DNA of 64,000 nucleotides from Thermodesulfobacterium thermophilum DSM 1276. GTDB taxonomy: Bacteria > Desulfobacterota > Thermodesulfobacteria > Thermodesulfobacteriales > Thermodesulfobacteriaceae. The position numbers were made by a program, and so were the translations under genes. The stretch lies in the NCBI RefSeq assembly GCF_000421605.1, contig NZ_ATXI01000009.1, forward strand, positions 1 to 64,000, read 5' to 3'. The notes beneath the pieces are model-generated. The model made no database searches. It was given only the letters and a program-made list of their open reading frames with translations, and had not been told where the DNA came from. This document shows positions 32,930-40,403 of this stretch, in pieces (the first letter of the stretch is position 1; each line of letters opens with the position of its first letter).

Positions 32930-33882
32930 ACCTCGCGGACTTAAGACAACTTCAAAAAGAATTTATTTCTGTAATAGTTGAAAATTCTGATATTAAAGCT
33001 ATAACAGATTTTCTCTTCTTTAGCTATTTAGGAGCAAGGATATGTTACGCCTCTTCCCATCCTTTGGCCCTTTTTTCTGAAGAAAAGTTTAAAAACTTTG
33101 AGACCTTTAAAAATTTTCTTCTTCATCTAAAAAAACTGGAACATTACAGTGTTTTTGCCCATACTCCGGTTTTCGTCAACACCGAAAACATCGAAGTTGA
33201 ACAAAAACTTCTTCTCGCACAAATTTACTTTAAAGTATTTTGGGATGAAACTAAAAAACAGGCCTTGTTTAATCTTAGACATCTTGCAGAAAATCTTTCA
33301 GAGGAACAATTTGCCAAACTGATAGAAATTCCTCCTGACTTAACCTCGATTGAGATTGTTTATTTTAAAAATAACCAAAACTTATATCAGGGCACACTCT
33401 TAGAGTTCCCTTACCATCTTGTTGAAGAAGACCATAATAACTTTTTTGCTATTCCTGAGGTCATCATCATAAAACAACTGAAACCTTATCCCTTTAACTG
33501 GGTTGGAGTAATCGTTCATAACTTTTCAAGAATCTTTAGTCACCAATTCGTAAGACACACCTGGCTTAATTTCAATCAACGTTCTCATAGATATACCGAG
33601 GTTGATAAGTTTATCTTACCTAAAAATTTTAGCGACTACCATATCAAAACCTACCAAGAAATCATAGAATATACGATGAAGTATTACAAAGATTTTATGA
33701 AAGACCTAAAAAAAGAGAGTGCAAGGTTTTTAGTTCCTCAAGGTGTAGCTACCACTCTTTTAGCCACCGGGCCAGAATTTGTATGGGAAGATTTTATCAA
33801 CAAAAGGGCGATACCCCAAGCCCAAGAAGAAATAAAAAATTTAGCGTTCCTGTTAAAAGAACATCTTTTTAAGAATCGTTAG
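32926..33882 (+). CDS. thyX: FAD-dependent thymidylate synthase ThyX, divergent
   Basis: Makes dTMP from dUMP using FAD and methylene-THF. 318 residues, longer than the usual 220-250. The N-terminal part 'ARICYASSH' and '[12 protein letters not shown]' fit the family. The signature at 210-223 is '[14 protein letters not shown]', versus RHRxxSxNxxSxRY: the third Arg is Thr and the Ser is Asn. About 115 residues separate the SVFAH block and the signature, longer than usual. Overlap with dut (ATGA) supports the assignment. No thyA is seen here. Confidence 0.85.
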   Translation: MNLADLRQLQKEFISVIVENSDIKAITDFLFFSYLGARICYASSHPLALFSEEKFKNFETFKNFLLHLKKLEHYSVFAHTPVFVNTENIEVEQKLLLAQIYFKVFWDETKKQALFNLRHLAENLSEEQFAKLIEIPPDLTSIEIVYFKNNQNLYQGTLLEFPYHLVEEDHNNFFAIPEVIIIKQLKPYPFNWVGVIVHNFSRIFSHQFVRHTWLNFNQRSHRYTEVDKFILPKNFSDYHIKTYQEIIEYTMKYYKDFMKDLKKESARFLVPQGVATTLLATGPEFVWEDFINKRAIPQAQEEIKNLAFLLKEHLFKNR

Positions 33883-34112
33883 AATTTTTTTTGAGAACCC
33901 TCTTCTTTAAAATTGCTTTTCTGGCCTTTTTCTTTACGGGCATAATCTGTAACATACCAGCCAGAACCTTTTAAAATAAAACCGGTATTTCCGATAAGTC
34001 TTCTTAACTCTCCTCCACACTTCTCACAAGTTTTAAGAGGATCTTCAGTAATTTTTTGCCAAATCTCAAACTGGTGTCCGCAAGCCAAACACTCATATTC
34101 ATAAATAGCCAT
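33879..34112 (-). CDS. FmdB-family zinc-ribbon protein
   Basis: 77 residues: '[15 protein letters not shown]' and '[11 protein letters not shown]' give a two-CxxC zinc ribbon of the FmdB type, followed by '[14 protein letters not shown]', the usual second half, and a charged tail. Function unknown; some members are linked to regulation. I chose ATG 34112, which has AAGGGGG 6 nt upstream, over TTG 34118. It overlaps the convergent thyX by 4 bp. A second FmdB lies at 53254-53457. Confidence 0.88.
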   Translation of the reverse strand: MAIYEYECLACGHQFEIWQKITEDPLKTCEKCGGELRRLIGNTGFILKGSGWYVTDYARKEKGQKSNFKEEGSQKKF

Positions 34113-34232
34113 AAGCAACCCCCTTCTCCAAAATTCAAAACTTACCTGTGAATTTGAAGAAAAAATTCGTTGGAAAATATAATGCAGAATGATAACTTTT
34201 AAAGAGGATTAAACACAAAAATTATTAAAAAC

Positions 34233-34760
34233 CTATTTTTTGACCAAAGGAGCCAGGATGGTTATCAGCTGTTTTCCCTCTAACTTAGGAGGACTTTCCA
34301 CCTGAGCCTTATCCTTTACCGCCTCCAAAATAGCTAGTAACACCTTATCTGCCATTTCGGGATGAGCTATTTCTCTTCCTTTAAAAACAATTCTCACCTT
34401 TACTTTATTTTTGTCTTCTAAGAACCTGATAATATGTTTAATTTTTACTTCCAAATCATGCTTATCTGTTTTAGGACTAAGTTTAATTTCTTTGGTTTCA
34501 ATCTGAACCTGTTTCTTTTTAGCTTCTTTAGCTTTTTTAGCCTCTTGATATAAAAATTCTCCAAAATCCATTATTTTACATACAGGAGGATTAGCAGTAG
34601 GTGCTATTTCTACCAGGTCTAAACCATAATCTTCGGCATATCTTAACGCTTCGGTTAACGACACAATACCTATCTGTTTACCATCTGGACCTATCAGTCT
34701 TACTTCTTTAGCTTTAATCTGTTCATTAACCCGATACTTTTTCTTCAAGTCTTTTTGCAT
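34233..34760 (-). CDS. infC: translation initiation factor IF-3
   Basis: Binds the 30S subunit and monitors start-codon choice. 175 residues: N-terminal 'YRVNEQIKAKEVRLIGPDGK', linker 'EIAPTANPPVCKIMDFGEFL', C-terminal 'FKGREIAHPEMADKVL'. The start here is ATG with AGGAGG 11 nt upstream, not the AUU codon used by many infC genes for self-regulation. It follows thrS by 74 bp, but rpmI and rplT do not follow, unlike the common thrS-infC-rpmI-rplT order. Confidence 0.95.
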   Translation of the reverse strand: MQKDLKKKYRVNEQIKAKEVRLIGPDGKQIGIVSLTEALRYAEDYGLDLVEIAPTANPPVCKIMDFGEFLYQEAKKAKEAKKKQVQIETKEIKLSPKTDKHDLEVKIKHIIRFLEDKNKVKVRIVFKGREIAHPEMADKVLLAILEAVKDKAQVESPPKLEGKQLITILAPLVKK

Positions 34761-34834
34761 ACTACAACTTTCCTCCTAAGTGAATTTTAATTTTTGGAGA
34801 TGTTAAAACCTTAACTTTATGACGAAGAGAAAAC

Positions 34835-36778
34835 TTAAGACCTTTCATTAAGTTGATAATAAGGCTGATTTTCAGTTTTTAATTTAGAGATAAGATCTTC
34901 CAAGGAAAGATTGTTTAAAACCTCTCCTGTACGTGACCTAAGGCTTACCACTTGATTTTCTTCTTCTTTATCTCCAAGGATTACCATGTAAGGGACTTTT
35001 TCTTGTTGAGCTATCCTTATTTTATAGTTGAGTTTCTCACTTCTAAAATCCCTTTCTACTCTAAAACCTGCTTTTTCTAAAGTTTGAGCTACCTTTTCTG
35101 CATAAGGAATAGTTCTATCGGTAATGGTTAAAACCTTTAACTGTACAGGTGAGATCCAAAAAGGAAAAGCACCTGCATAGTTTTCTATCAAAACCCCTAA
35201 AAATCTTTCTAAAGACCCTAACAAAGCTCTATGCACCATGATAGGACGATAAAATTTATTATTTTCTCCTACATAAACCAAATCAAATCTTTCAGGCAGG
35301 TTAAAATCTACCTGAATGGTAGAACATTGCCAAAAACGACCAAGGACATCTTTAATCTTAAGGTCTATCTTAGGGCCGTAAAAAACTCCTTCTCCCGGGT
35401 CTATTTCATAAGAAAGTCCCTTGTTTTCTAAGGCTTTTTTAAGTGCCTCTTCTGCTTTGTCCCAAACTTTAGGATCTCCTACAAACTTTTCTGGCCTGGT
35501 AGAAACGAAAATTTTGTATTCATAAAAACCAAACACCTTAAGAAAATAAACCACCAAATCAAGAACGTTGGTCAATTCCTCTTCAAGCTGATCCTCACGG
35601 CAAAAGATATGGGCATCGTCCTGAGTAAATCCTCTAACTCTTAAAAGGCCATGTAAAACCCCACTTCTTTCAAAACGATATACCGTCCCAAGCTCACAAA
35701 AACGGATAGGAAATTCTCTGTAGCTCCTTCTTTTTTGGTTGTACACATATATATGGAAAGGACAATTCATCGGTTTTAACTGATAGGCTCTGTTTTCAAG
35801 CTCCATAGAAGGAAACATATTTTCTGCATAAAAATCTAAATGTCCAGAAACCTTCCATAGGTCTCTTAAAGCTATATGAGGTGTATATAATAACTGATAT
35901 CCTCGCTTAAAATGTTCTTCTTTCCAAAAATTTTCTATCAAATTTCTAATAAGTGCACCTTTTGGCAACCAGATAACTAACCCAGGACCTATGGCTTCTT
36001 CTATCGTAAAAAGCTCAAGCTCTTTTCCTAATTTTCTGTGGTCTCTCTTTTTGATTTCTTCAAGTCTTTTTAGATATTTCTCAAGCTCTTCTTTACTAAA
36101 AAAAGCAGTTCCGTAAATACGCCATAACATAGGATTTTTTTCATCGCCTCTCCAATAAGCACCAGATACAGATAGGAGCTTGATTGCCTTGATGTCTCCT
36201 GTCGAAAGAACGTGAGGACCTCTACAAAGGTCTACAAAATCTCCTTGAGAATAAATAGAAACTGTATCTTCGTTAATCTCTTTTATAAGTTCAAGTTTAA
36301 ACTCTTCTTTTAACGAAGAAAACAACTTTTCAGCTTCCTCTTTACTAATCTCCCTTCTTTCTAACGGTAATCTTTTTTGAATGATTTCCTTAACTTTTTT
36401 TTCTATTTTCTCCAGGTCTTCCTCATTAAAAGGTCTTGTATAATAGATATCATAGTAAAAACCATCTTCTATCGCAGGGCCTATACCCAACTTTGCCTCT
36501 GGAAAAAGTTCCTTTACTGCTTGAGCAAGCACATGGGAAGCGGTATGTCTCAAAAACCATAAAGCTTCCTTGTCGTCAGGATAGATAGGAATAAGCTCCA
36601 CCAACTCACCGTTTCCCAAAGAGCTGGTAACAGGAGTATGCCAATCTAAGTACTCTTCTTGAAACTTAAAACCTACAGGAAGTTTTTTGACAACTTTTTT
36701 GATTTCAGATAAAATTCTTTTTAAAGGTTGACCTGGCTGAAGGTCAAACTCCCCGATGTCCTGAATAACTATTTTCAA
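34835..36778 (-). CDS. thrS: threonyl-tRNA synthetase
   Basis: Class II synthetase, 647 residues: TGS domain (1-60, ends 'ELIPIYPDDKEALW'), editing domain ('RHTASHVLAQAVKELFP' and 'YSQGDFVDLCRGPHVLSTGD'), catalytic core with Zn-Cys in 'KPMNCPFHIYVY', 'FTQDDAHIFCRED' and 'VHRALLGSLERFLGVLIENY', and an anticodon-binding domain at the end. The start is TTG (36778), after a GAGGAGAAAAGGG-rich leader. It lies 39 nt after tRNA-Val on the same strand, so the two probably share a promoter; no T-box is visible. Confidence 0.97.
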   Translation of the reverse strand: MKIVIQDIGEFDLQPGQPLKRILSEIKKVVKKLPVGFKFQEEYLDWHTPVTSSLGNGELVELIPIYPDDKEALWFLRHTASHVLAQAVKELFPEAKLGIGPAIEDGFYYDIYYTRPFNEEDLEKIEKKVKEIIQKRLPLERREISKEEAEKLFSSLKEEFKLELIKEINEDTVSIYSQGDFVDLCRGPHVLSTGDIKAIKLLSVSGAYWRGDEKNPMLWRIYGTAFFSKEELEKYLKRLEEIKKRDHRKLGKELELFTIEEAIGPGLVIWLPKGALIRNLIENFWKEEHFKRGYQLLYTPHIALRDLWKVSGHLDFYAENMFPSMELENRAYQLKPMNCPFHIYVYNQKRRSYREFPIRFCELGTVYRFERSGVLHGLLRVRGFTQDDAHIFCREDQLEEELTNVLDLVVYFLKVFGFYEYKIFVSTRPEKFVGDPKVWDKAEEALKKALENKGLSYEIDPGEGVFYGPKIDLKIKDVLGRFWQCSTIQVDFNLPERFDLVYVGENNKFYRPIMVHRALLGSLERFLGVLIENYAGAFPFWISPVQLKVLTITDRTIPYAEKVAQTLEKAGFRVERDFRSEKLNYKIRIAQQEKVPYMVILGDKEEENQVVSLRSRTGEVLNNLSLEDLISKLKTENQPYYQLNERS

Positions 36779-36817
36779 ACCTAAACCCTTTTCTCCTCAA
36801 GGTTTCAACAAAAATGG

Positions 36818-36889
36818 TAGGCGCGGGCGGGATCGAACCGCCGACCTCTTGCGCGTCAAGCAAGCGCTCTCCCACTGAGCTACGCGCCT
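36818..36889 (-). tRNA. tRNA-Val (anticodon GAC)
   Basis: Read on the minus strand: acceptor AGGCGCG/CGCGCCT, D-arm GCTC/GAGC, anticodon stem CTTGC/GCAAG with loop TTGACGC (GAC), T-arm GGCGG-TTCGATC-CCGCC, discriminator A. CCA is not encoded. The first pair is A-T, unusual but seen. Confidence 0.93.
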
Positions 36890-36907
36890 ACAGTTTAATT
36901 AATCCTT

Positions 36908-36935
36908 AAAATAACAAAATTTTGGCTTATGTCAA
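36908..36935 (-). promoter_or_regulatory. promoter of tRNA-Val and thrS
   Basis: On the minus strand a perfect TTGACA (36935-36930), 16-bp spacer, TATTTT (36913-36908), about 18 bp before the tRNA 5' end. Confidence 0.55.
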
Positions 36936-37017
36936 GGTAAAAAATAAAAATGTACCAAAAAATTTTAGCCTGTTTATACAATTTTAACGTCCCCCTCTGG
37001 ATTTTGTCATAAAGAAT

Positions 37018-37041
37018 TGTATCTTTAAATGTATCTTTAAA
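37018..37041 (+). repeat. perfect tandem repeat of 12 bp (TGTATCTTTAAA x2)
   Basis: Two adjacent copies, 37018-37029 and 37030-37041, in the lpxD leader just before its SD. A weak promoter, TTGTCA (37004-37009) and TAAATG (37026-37031), would use the first copy as -10. Confidence 0.6.
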
Positions 37042-37064
37042 TAAAAAAACACGGAGGTGAAAAC

Positions 37065-38087
37065 TTGAAAGCTTATAAACTATCTTTTATAGCCAAACAA
37101 ATAAACGGAGAACTGATAGGAGAAGACCTTGAGATAAGAGGAGTTAATGCCCTTCCTCTTGCCAAAGAAGATGAATTAATTTTTATAGACTCTTTAAAAA
37201 AAGTACCTCAGGCTAAAGCCTCTAAAGCAAAAGCTGTGCTTTGTCCTAAAGGTTTGGCCAATCAATTAGAAGAAAAATCTGTGGTCGAGGTAAAGGAGGT
37301 TAGGTTAGCCTTTGCTAAGATTACTGAACTTTTTAAAAAGGAACCTCCTATAAGATGGGGAATAAGTGAAAAGGCATTTATAGAAGATGGGGTAGAAATA
37401 GAAGAACCGGTTGCTATTTACCCTAATGTATACATACAATCAGGGACAAAAATAAAAAAAGGGGTAGTCCTTTATCCAGGAGTTTTTGTAGGGGCCTTTT
37501 GTGAAATTGGAGAAAACACAGTAGTTTATCCTAACGCCGTGCTATATCCCTATTCTAAGATAGGTAAAAATTGCATCATCCATGCAGGAGTCGTCATAGG
37601 CGCTGATGGTTTTGGGTTTGCTCAAGAACTTTTAGATGAAGGCTACAAAAACGTTAAAATTCATCATTTTGGAGGGGTCTTGATAGAAGATGATGTTGAA
37701 ATAGGTGCTAATTCTACGGTTGATAGGGCTGTTTTTGGGTTTACTGTTATCGGAGAAGGAACTAAAATTGACAATTCTGTCCAGGTGGGGCATAACGTTA
37801 AAGTTGGGAAACAAAACATCTTAGTTTCTCATACTGCCATAGGAGGTAGTGCTGTTTTAGAAGATTTTGTGATGATCGCAGGACAGGTAGGAATAGCTCC
37901 TTCAGCCAAAATCGGTAAAGGCGCAAGAGTAGCAGCCAAATCAGGGGTAGTTGGAGAAGTTCCCCCAAACACCGAGGTAGCAGGAATACCGGCTATAAAA
38001 GCAAACGTTTGGAAAAGGGCAATAATAATTTTTGAAAAGCTCCCTGAAATATATAAACAACTTAAAAAAATCCTAAAGATTTCTTAG
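37065..38087 (+). CDS. lpxD: UDP-3-O-acylglucosamine N-acyltransferase LpxD
   Basis: Third enzyme of lipid A synthesis; adds the N-linked acyl chain. 340 residues: an N-terminal uridine-binding domain ('INGELIGEDLEIRGVNALPL'), then a left-handed beta-helix of hexapeptide repeats from about 105 ('IEDGVEIEEPVAIYPNVYIQ' onward) with the catalytic His region 'VQVGHNVKVGKQNILVSHTA', and a helical C-terminus. The start is TTG with an ideal GGAGGTG SD. It shows that the host makes lipid A. No other lpx gene is adjacent. Confidence 0.95.
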   Translation: MKAYKLSFIAKQINGELIGEDLEIRGVNALPLAKEDELIFIDSLKKVPQAKASKAKAVLCPKGLANQLEEKSVVEVKEVRLAFAKITELFKKEPPIRWGISEKAFIEDGVEIEEPVAIYPNVYIQSGTKIKKGVVLYPGVFVGAFCEIGENTVVYPNAVLYPYSKIGKNCIIHAGVVIGADGFGFAQELLDEGYKNVKIHHFGGVLIEDDVEIGANSTVDRAVFGFTVIGEGTKIDNSVQVGHNVKVGKQNILVSHTAIGGSAVLEDFVMIAGQVGIAPSAKIGKGARVAAKSGVVGEVPPNTEVAGIPAIKANVWKRAIIIFEKLPEIYKQLKKILKIS

Positions 38088-38092
38088 TTTCT

Positions 38093-38108
38093 TCCACAAT
38101 CCTGTGGA
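38093..38108. terminator. small hairpin after lpxD
   Basis: TCCACA (38093-38098), loop ATCC, TGTGGA (38103-38108): a perfect 6-bp stem between convergent lpxD and the small BFD-like gene. There is no U-run, so its role as terminator is tentative. Confidence 0.3.
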
Positions 38109-38121
38109 CGTCTCCTAAACA

Positions 38122-38280
38122 TCAAGTCTTCTTGGGATTTCTAAGATAACATTCACATTGGCCCTTTCTTTTTTTATCCATGATAAACTCTAAGATTTCA
38201 GAACGTCCCTGGTTTTCTTTTACATCCCTCACAATATCCTCTTTAGCAAAACCAAAACAATAACACACCAGTTCTTTCAT
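38122..38280 (-). CDS. small BFD-like [2Fe-2S]-binding protein, 52 aa
   Basis: A 52-residue gene starting at ATG 38280 with GAGAGG 8 nt upstream. Four Cys stand in two CxC pairs: C6/C8 in 'KELVCYCFGFAKEDIVRDVK' and C42/C44 in 'KGQCECYLRNPK', with 'KENQGRSEILEFIMDKKRKG' between. This is the layout of the BFD-like/CopZ-N-type [2Fe-2S] domain. It lies 24 bp after the flavin reductase gene on the same strand, so the pair may shuttle electrons. The frame and spacing are seen; the cluster and role are inferred. Confidence 0.75.
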   Translation of the reverse strand: MKELVCYCFGFAKEDIVRDVKENQGRSEILEFIMDKKRKGQCECYLRNPKKT

Positions 38281-38304
38281 ATATTTTACCTCTCTTTTTT
38301 CTCC

Positions 38305-38823
38305 TTATTTTACCATATAAACCTTCTTATCGCAGAAAACAAAAAATCTTCCTGTTTTATGTAAGGGTAACTTCCAAAACTCTTTAAACCCTTCTTCGTC
38401 AAAAGCTTTAGCCTCCCAAAACAAAACCTCTCCTATGTAAAAAACATGATCTCCTACCTTGATGCCCTCTAACACTTTACATTCAAAAGTTGCCATACTC
38501 TCCTCTAACAAAGGTAACTTGAAGTTAGGACTTGGTTTGGTTTTTATGGCAAATTTTTTAATTTTATCGATTTCTCTTCCCTTGACAGAACCTACGTTAA
38601 AAATCAGCTCATAGTTTTCTGTTATGTTTACCGAAAAAGCTTGATACTTATCGATAAGCTCTTTTGTATAATGTTTAGTTGCACAAGCAAAACCTATGGT
38701 AGGAGGTTCCACAGAGATAGGGGTTATCCAGGAACAAGCCATAAGATTAGCTTGTCCTTGTTCTACGTTGCCACTACCTATGATTACAGCTGGTCTTGGA
38801 TGAAAGGCCCTGTAAAATTTCAT
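38305..38823 (-). CDS. flavin reductase-family (FMN-binding split-barrel) protein
   Basis: 172 residues: 'YRAFHPRPAVIIGSG' ... 'MACSWITPISVEPPTIGFAC' and 'HYTKELIDKYQAFSVNITEN' fit the flavin-reductase-like family that binds FMN in a split barrel; 'VLFWEAKAFDEEGFKEFW' lies near the end. Probably an NAD(P)H:flavin or related oxidoreductase; substrate unknown. It is followed by the small BFD-like gene. Its SD region is tandemly duplicated (see the repeat at 38833). Confidence 0.85.
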   Translation of the reverse strand: MKFYRAFHPRPAVIIGSGNVEQGQANLMACSWITPISVEPPTIGFACATKHYTKELIDKYQAFSVNITENYELIFNVGSVKGREIDKIKKFAIKTKPSPNFKLPLLEESMATFECKVLEGIKVGDHVFYIGEVLFWEAKAFDEEGFKEFWKLPLHKTGRFFVFCDKKVYMVK

Positions 38824-38832
38824 GTTTAGCCC

Positions 38833-38865
38833 CCTTTAGTTTTTTAATCTCCTTTAGTTTTTTAA
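38833..38865 (+). repeat. 15-bp direct repeat covering the flavin reductase SD region
   Basis: CCTTTAGTTTTTTAA occurs at 38833-38847 and 38851-38865. On the minus strand each copy ends in AAAGG, so the leader holds two candidate SD sequences; only the one nearest the ATG is correctly placed. Confidence 0.6.
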
Positions 38866-38963
38866 GCTTATATTTTAAACACTGGTTATTTTATCTTACC
38901 AAAATAAAAAAACAATAACTAACCCACCGGGTCCTCAAACCTGATTTTTTTTGCTATTTATTA

Positions 38964-38991
38964 TTGACAAAAAAAATTTTTAAGCTACTTT
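38964..38991 (+). promoter_or_regulatory. candidate promoter of the CBS-GGDEF gene
   Basis: Perfect TTGACA (38964-38969), 16-bp spacer, poor TACTTT (38986-38991). The gene start is at 39034 with an AGAGGT SD. Confidence 0.35.
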
Positions 38992-39033
38992 TCTACTATT
39001 AATTATAAAAAAACAACATTTAGAGGTAAATCC

Positions 39034-39936
39034 ATGTTAGTAAAAGACGTGATGATCGATGACGTCTTTAAGGTTGACCCTGAAAGTAGCCTATTAGAAT
39101 TGGTTTCTTGTTTTATAGATAAAGAGATCGGAAGTGTGGTTGTAGTAGATCAACAACAAGAACCCATCCAGATTATTACTCTAAGAGACCTGCCTAAAAT
39201 TTTCTTATTTGCCCCAACACCTTCTAACGTAGAAGAAATTCTCCAGACTTTAGGTAAAGACAAGAAATCTCTTATAACTGTTAAAGTTGGAATGCCCCTT
39301 ATAGAAGCCATAAACCTTATGGCCAGGTTTAACATAAGCCATCTTCCGGTAGTTGATGATAATTCTAAACTGGTAGGTCTTCTAAGCTTAAAAGACATAA
39401 TAAAGTCTGTACCTAGCATGATGTATATAGACCATCTTACTGGGCTAAACAACAGACTTTACCTCGATTTACTAATCCCTAAACTTAAAAGAACTAAAGG
39501 TCCTATTGGTTTTATTATGGCAGACATAGACAACTTTAAAAACATAAACGACCTCTATGGACATCTGATAGGAGATGAAGTTTTAAAGGTAGTTGCCCAA
39601 ACCTTGAGAAAAAACGTAAAAATAAGTGATGAGGTTATAAGATACGGAGGAGAAGAATTTTTAATCATCCTCTACAGGTGTGATTTAGATAAGGTAAAAA
39701 TGGTGGGGGAAAGGTTGAGAGAACGGGTTATGGAAATAAATTTTGAAACTAATCCTAATCTAAAGGTTACGATCAGTTTAGGGGGATGTGAATACAGAGG
39801 AGAAAAAAACATAATGGAATACATTTCTTTAGCTGATCAAGCGCTTTATCGGGCAAAACAGTTAGGTAAAAACCGGGTTGAAGTTTTAAGGTTAGAGGAA
39901 AAACAGGATTTTTGTGAGATAAGCCCTATTTTATAG
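39034..39936 (+). CDS. CBS-pair diguanylate cyclase
   Basis: 300 residues: two CBS motifs (1-125; 'MLVKDVMIDDVFKVDPESSL' and 'FNISHLPVVDDNSKLVGLLS') followed by a GGDEF domain (about 130-290) with 'DHLTGLNNRLYLD', 'FIMADIDNFKNINDLYGHLI' and active-site 'RYGGEEF'. It should make c-di-GMP from GTP, gated by a nucleotide bound to the CBS pair. The inhibitory I-site RxxD is KISD here, so product inhibition may be lost. The PilZ protein at 3956-4309 is a possible target. Confidence 0.93.
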   Translation: MLVKDVMIDDVFKVDPESSLLELVSCFIDKEIGSVVVVDQQQEPIQIITLRDLPKIFLFAPTPSNVEEILQTLGKDKKSLITVKVGMPLIEAINLMARFNISHLPVVDDNSKLVGLLSLKDIIKSVPSMMYIDHLTGLNNRLYLDLLIPKLKRTKGPIGFIMADIDNFKNINDLYGHLIGDEVLKVVAQTLRKNVKISDEVIRYGGEEFLIILYRCDLDKVKMVGERLRERVMEINFETNPNLKVTISLGGCEYRGEKNIMEYISLADQALYRAKQLGKNRVEVLRLEEKQDFCEISPIL

Positions 39937-40396
39937 TCTCTCTTTTTAGTCTAAAGAATTCTTTTAAAAGTTGAGCTGCTTGTTGTCTCAATAAACCTTC
40001 TTTCATTTTAATCCTGTGGTTTAACCTTAGATCACTGATTATTTGATAGAGGCTAACACAAGCTCCTGTTTTTTCATCTCGGGTAGCAAAGATCAATTCT
40101 TCTATTCTTGCAAGCACAAGAGCATAGGCACACATCGGACAGGGCTCAAGAGTCACATACATCTTACATCCCAAAAGTCTAAAATTACCAATCCTTTGAC
40201 AGGCCTCTCTTATGGCTAAGATTTCGGCATGCGCGGTTGGGTCGTTTTGTTTTAGAATTTGGTTTCTTCCTCTACCTATGATTTCCCCCTTAGGAGAAAC
40301 TATCACTGCCCCAACAGGTACTTCATCTTCTTCAAAAGCCTTTAAAGCCTCTTTAAGGGCCTCTTCCATAAAAAATAGGTCTTCTTCTTTAAACAT
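39926..40396 (-). CDS. tadA: tRNA-specific adenosine deaminase
   Basis: Deaminates A34 to inosine in tRNA-Arg(ACG). 156 residues with the zinc-deaminase motifs 'TAHAEILAIREACQRIGNF' (HAE) and 'YVTLEPCPMCAYALVLARIE' (PCxxC), then 'EKTGACVSLYQI' and 'EGLLRQQAAQLLKEFFRLKR', the TadA C-terminus. It begins 7 bp after ispH and overlaps the convergent GGDEF gene by 11 bp. Confidence 0.93.
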   Translation of the reverse strand: MFKEEDLFFMEEALKEALKAFEEDEVPVGAVIVSPKGEIIGRGRNQILKQNDPTAHAEILAIREACQRIGNFRLLGCKMYVTLEPCPMCAYALVLARIEELIFATRDEKTGACVSLYQIISDLRLNHRIKMKEGLLRQQAAQLLKEFFRLKRETIK

Positions 40397-40403
40397 TTTT
40401 ATA

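Noticed and set aside
36779-36817. T-box leader for thrS
   Set aside because: Only 39 nt lie between the tRNA and thrS; too short for a T-box, and no specifier or antiterminator is seen.
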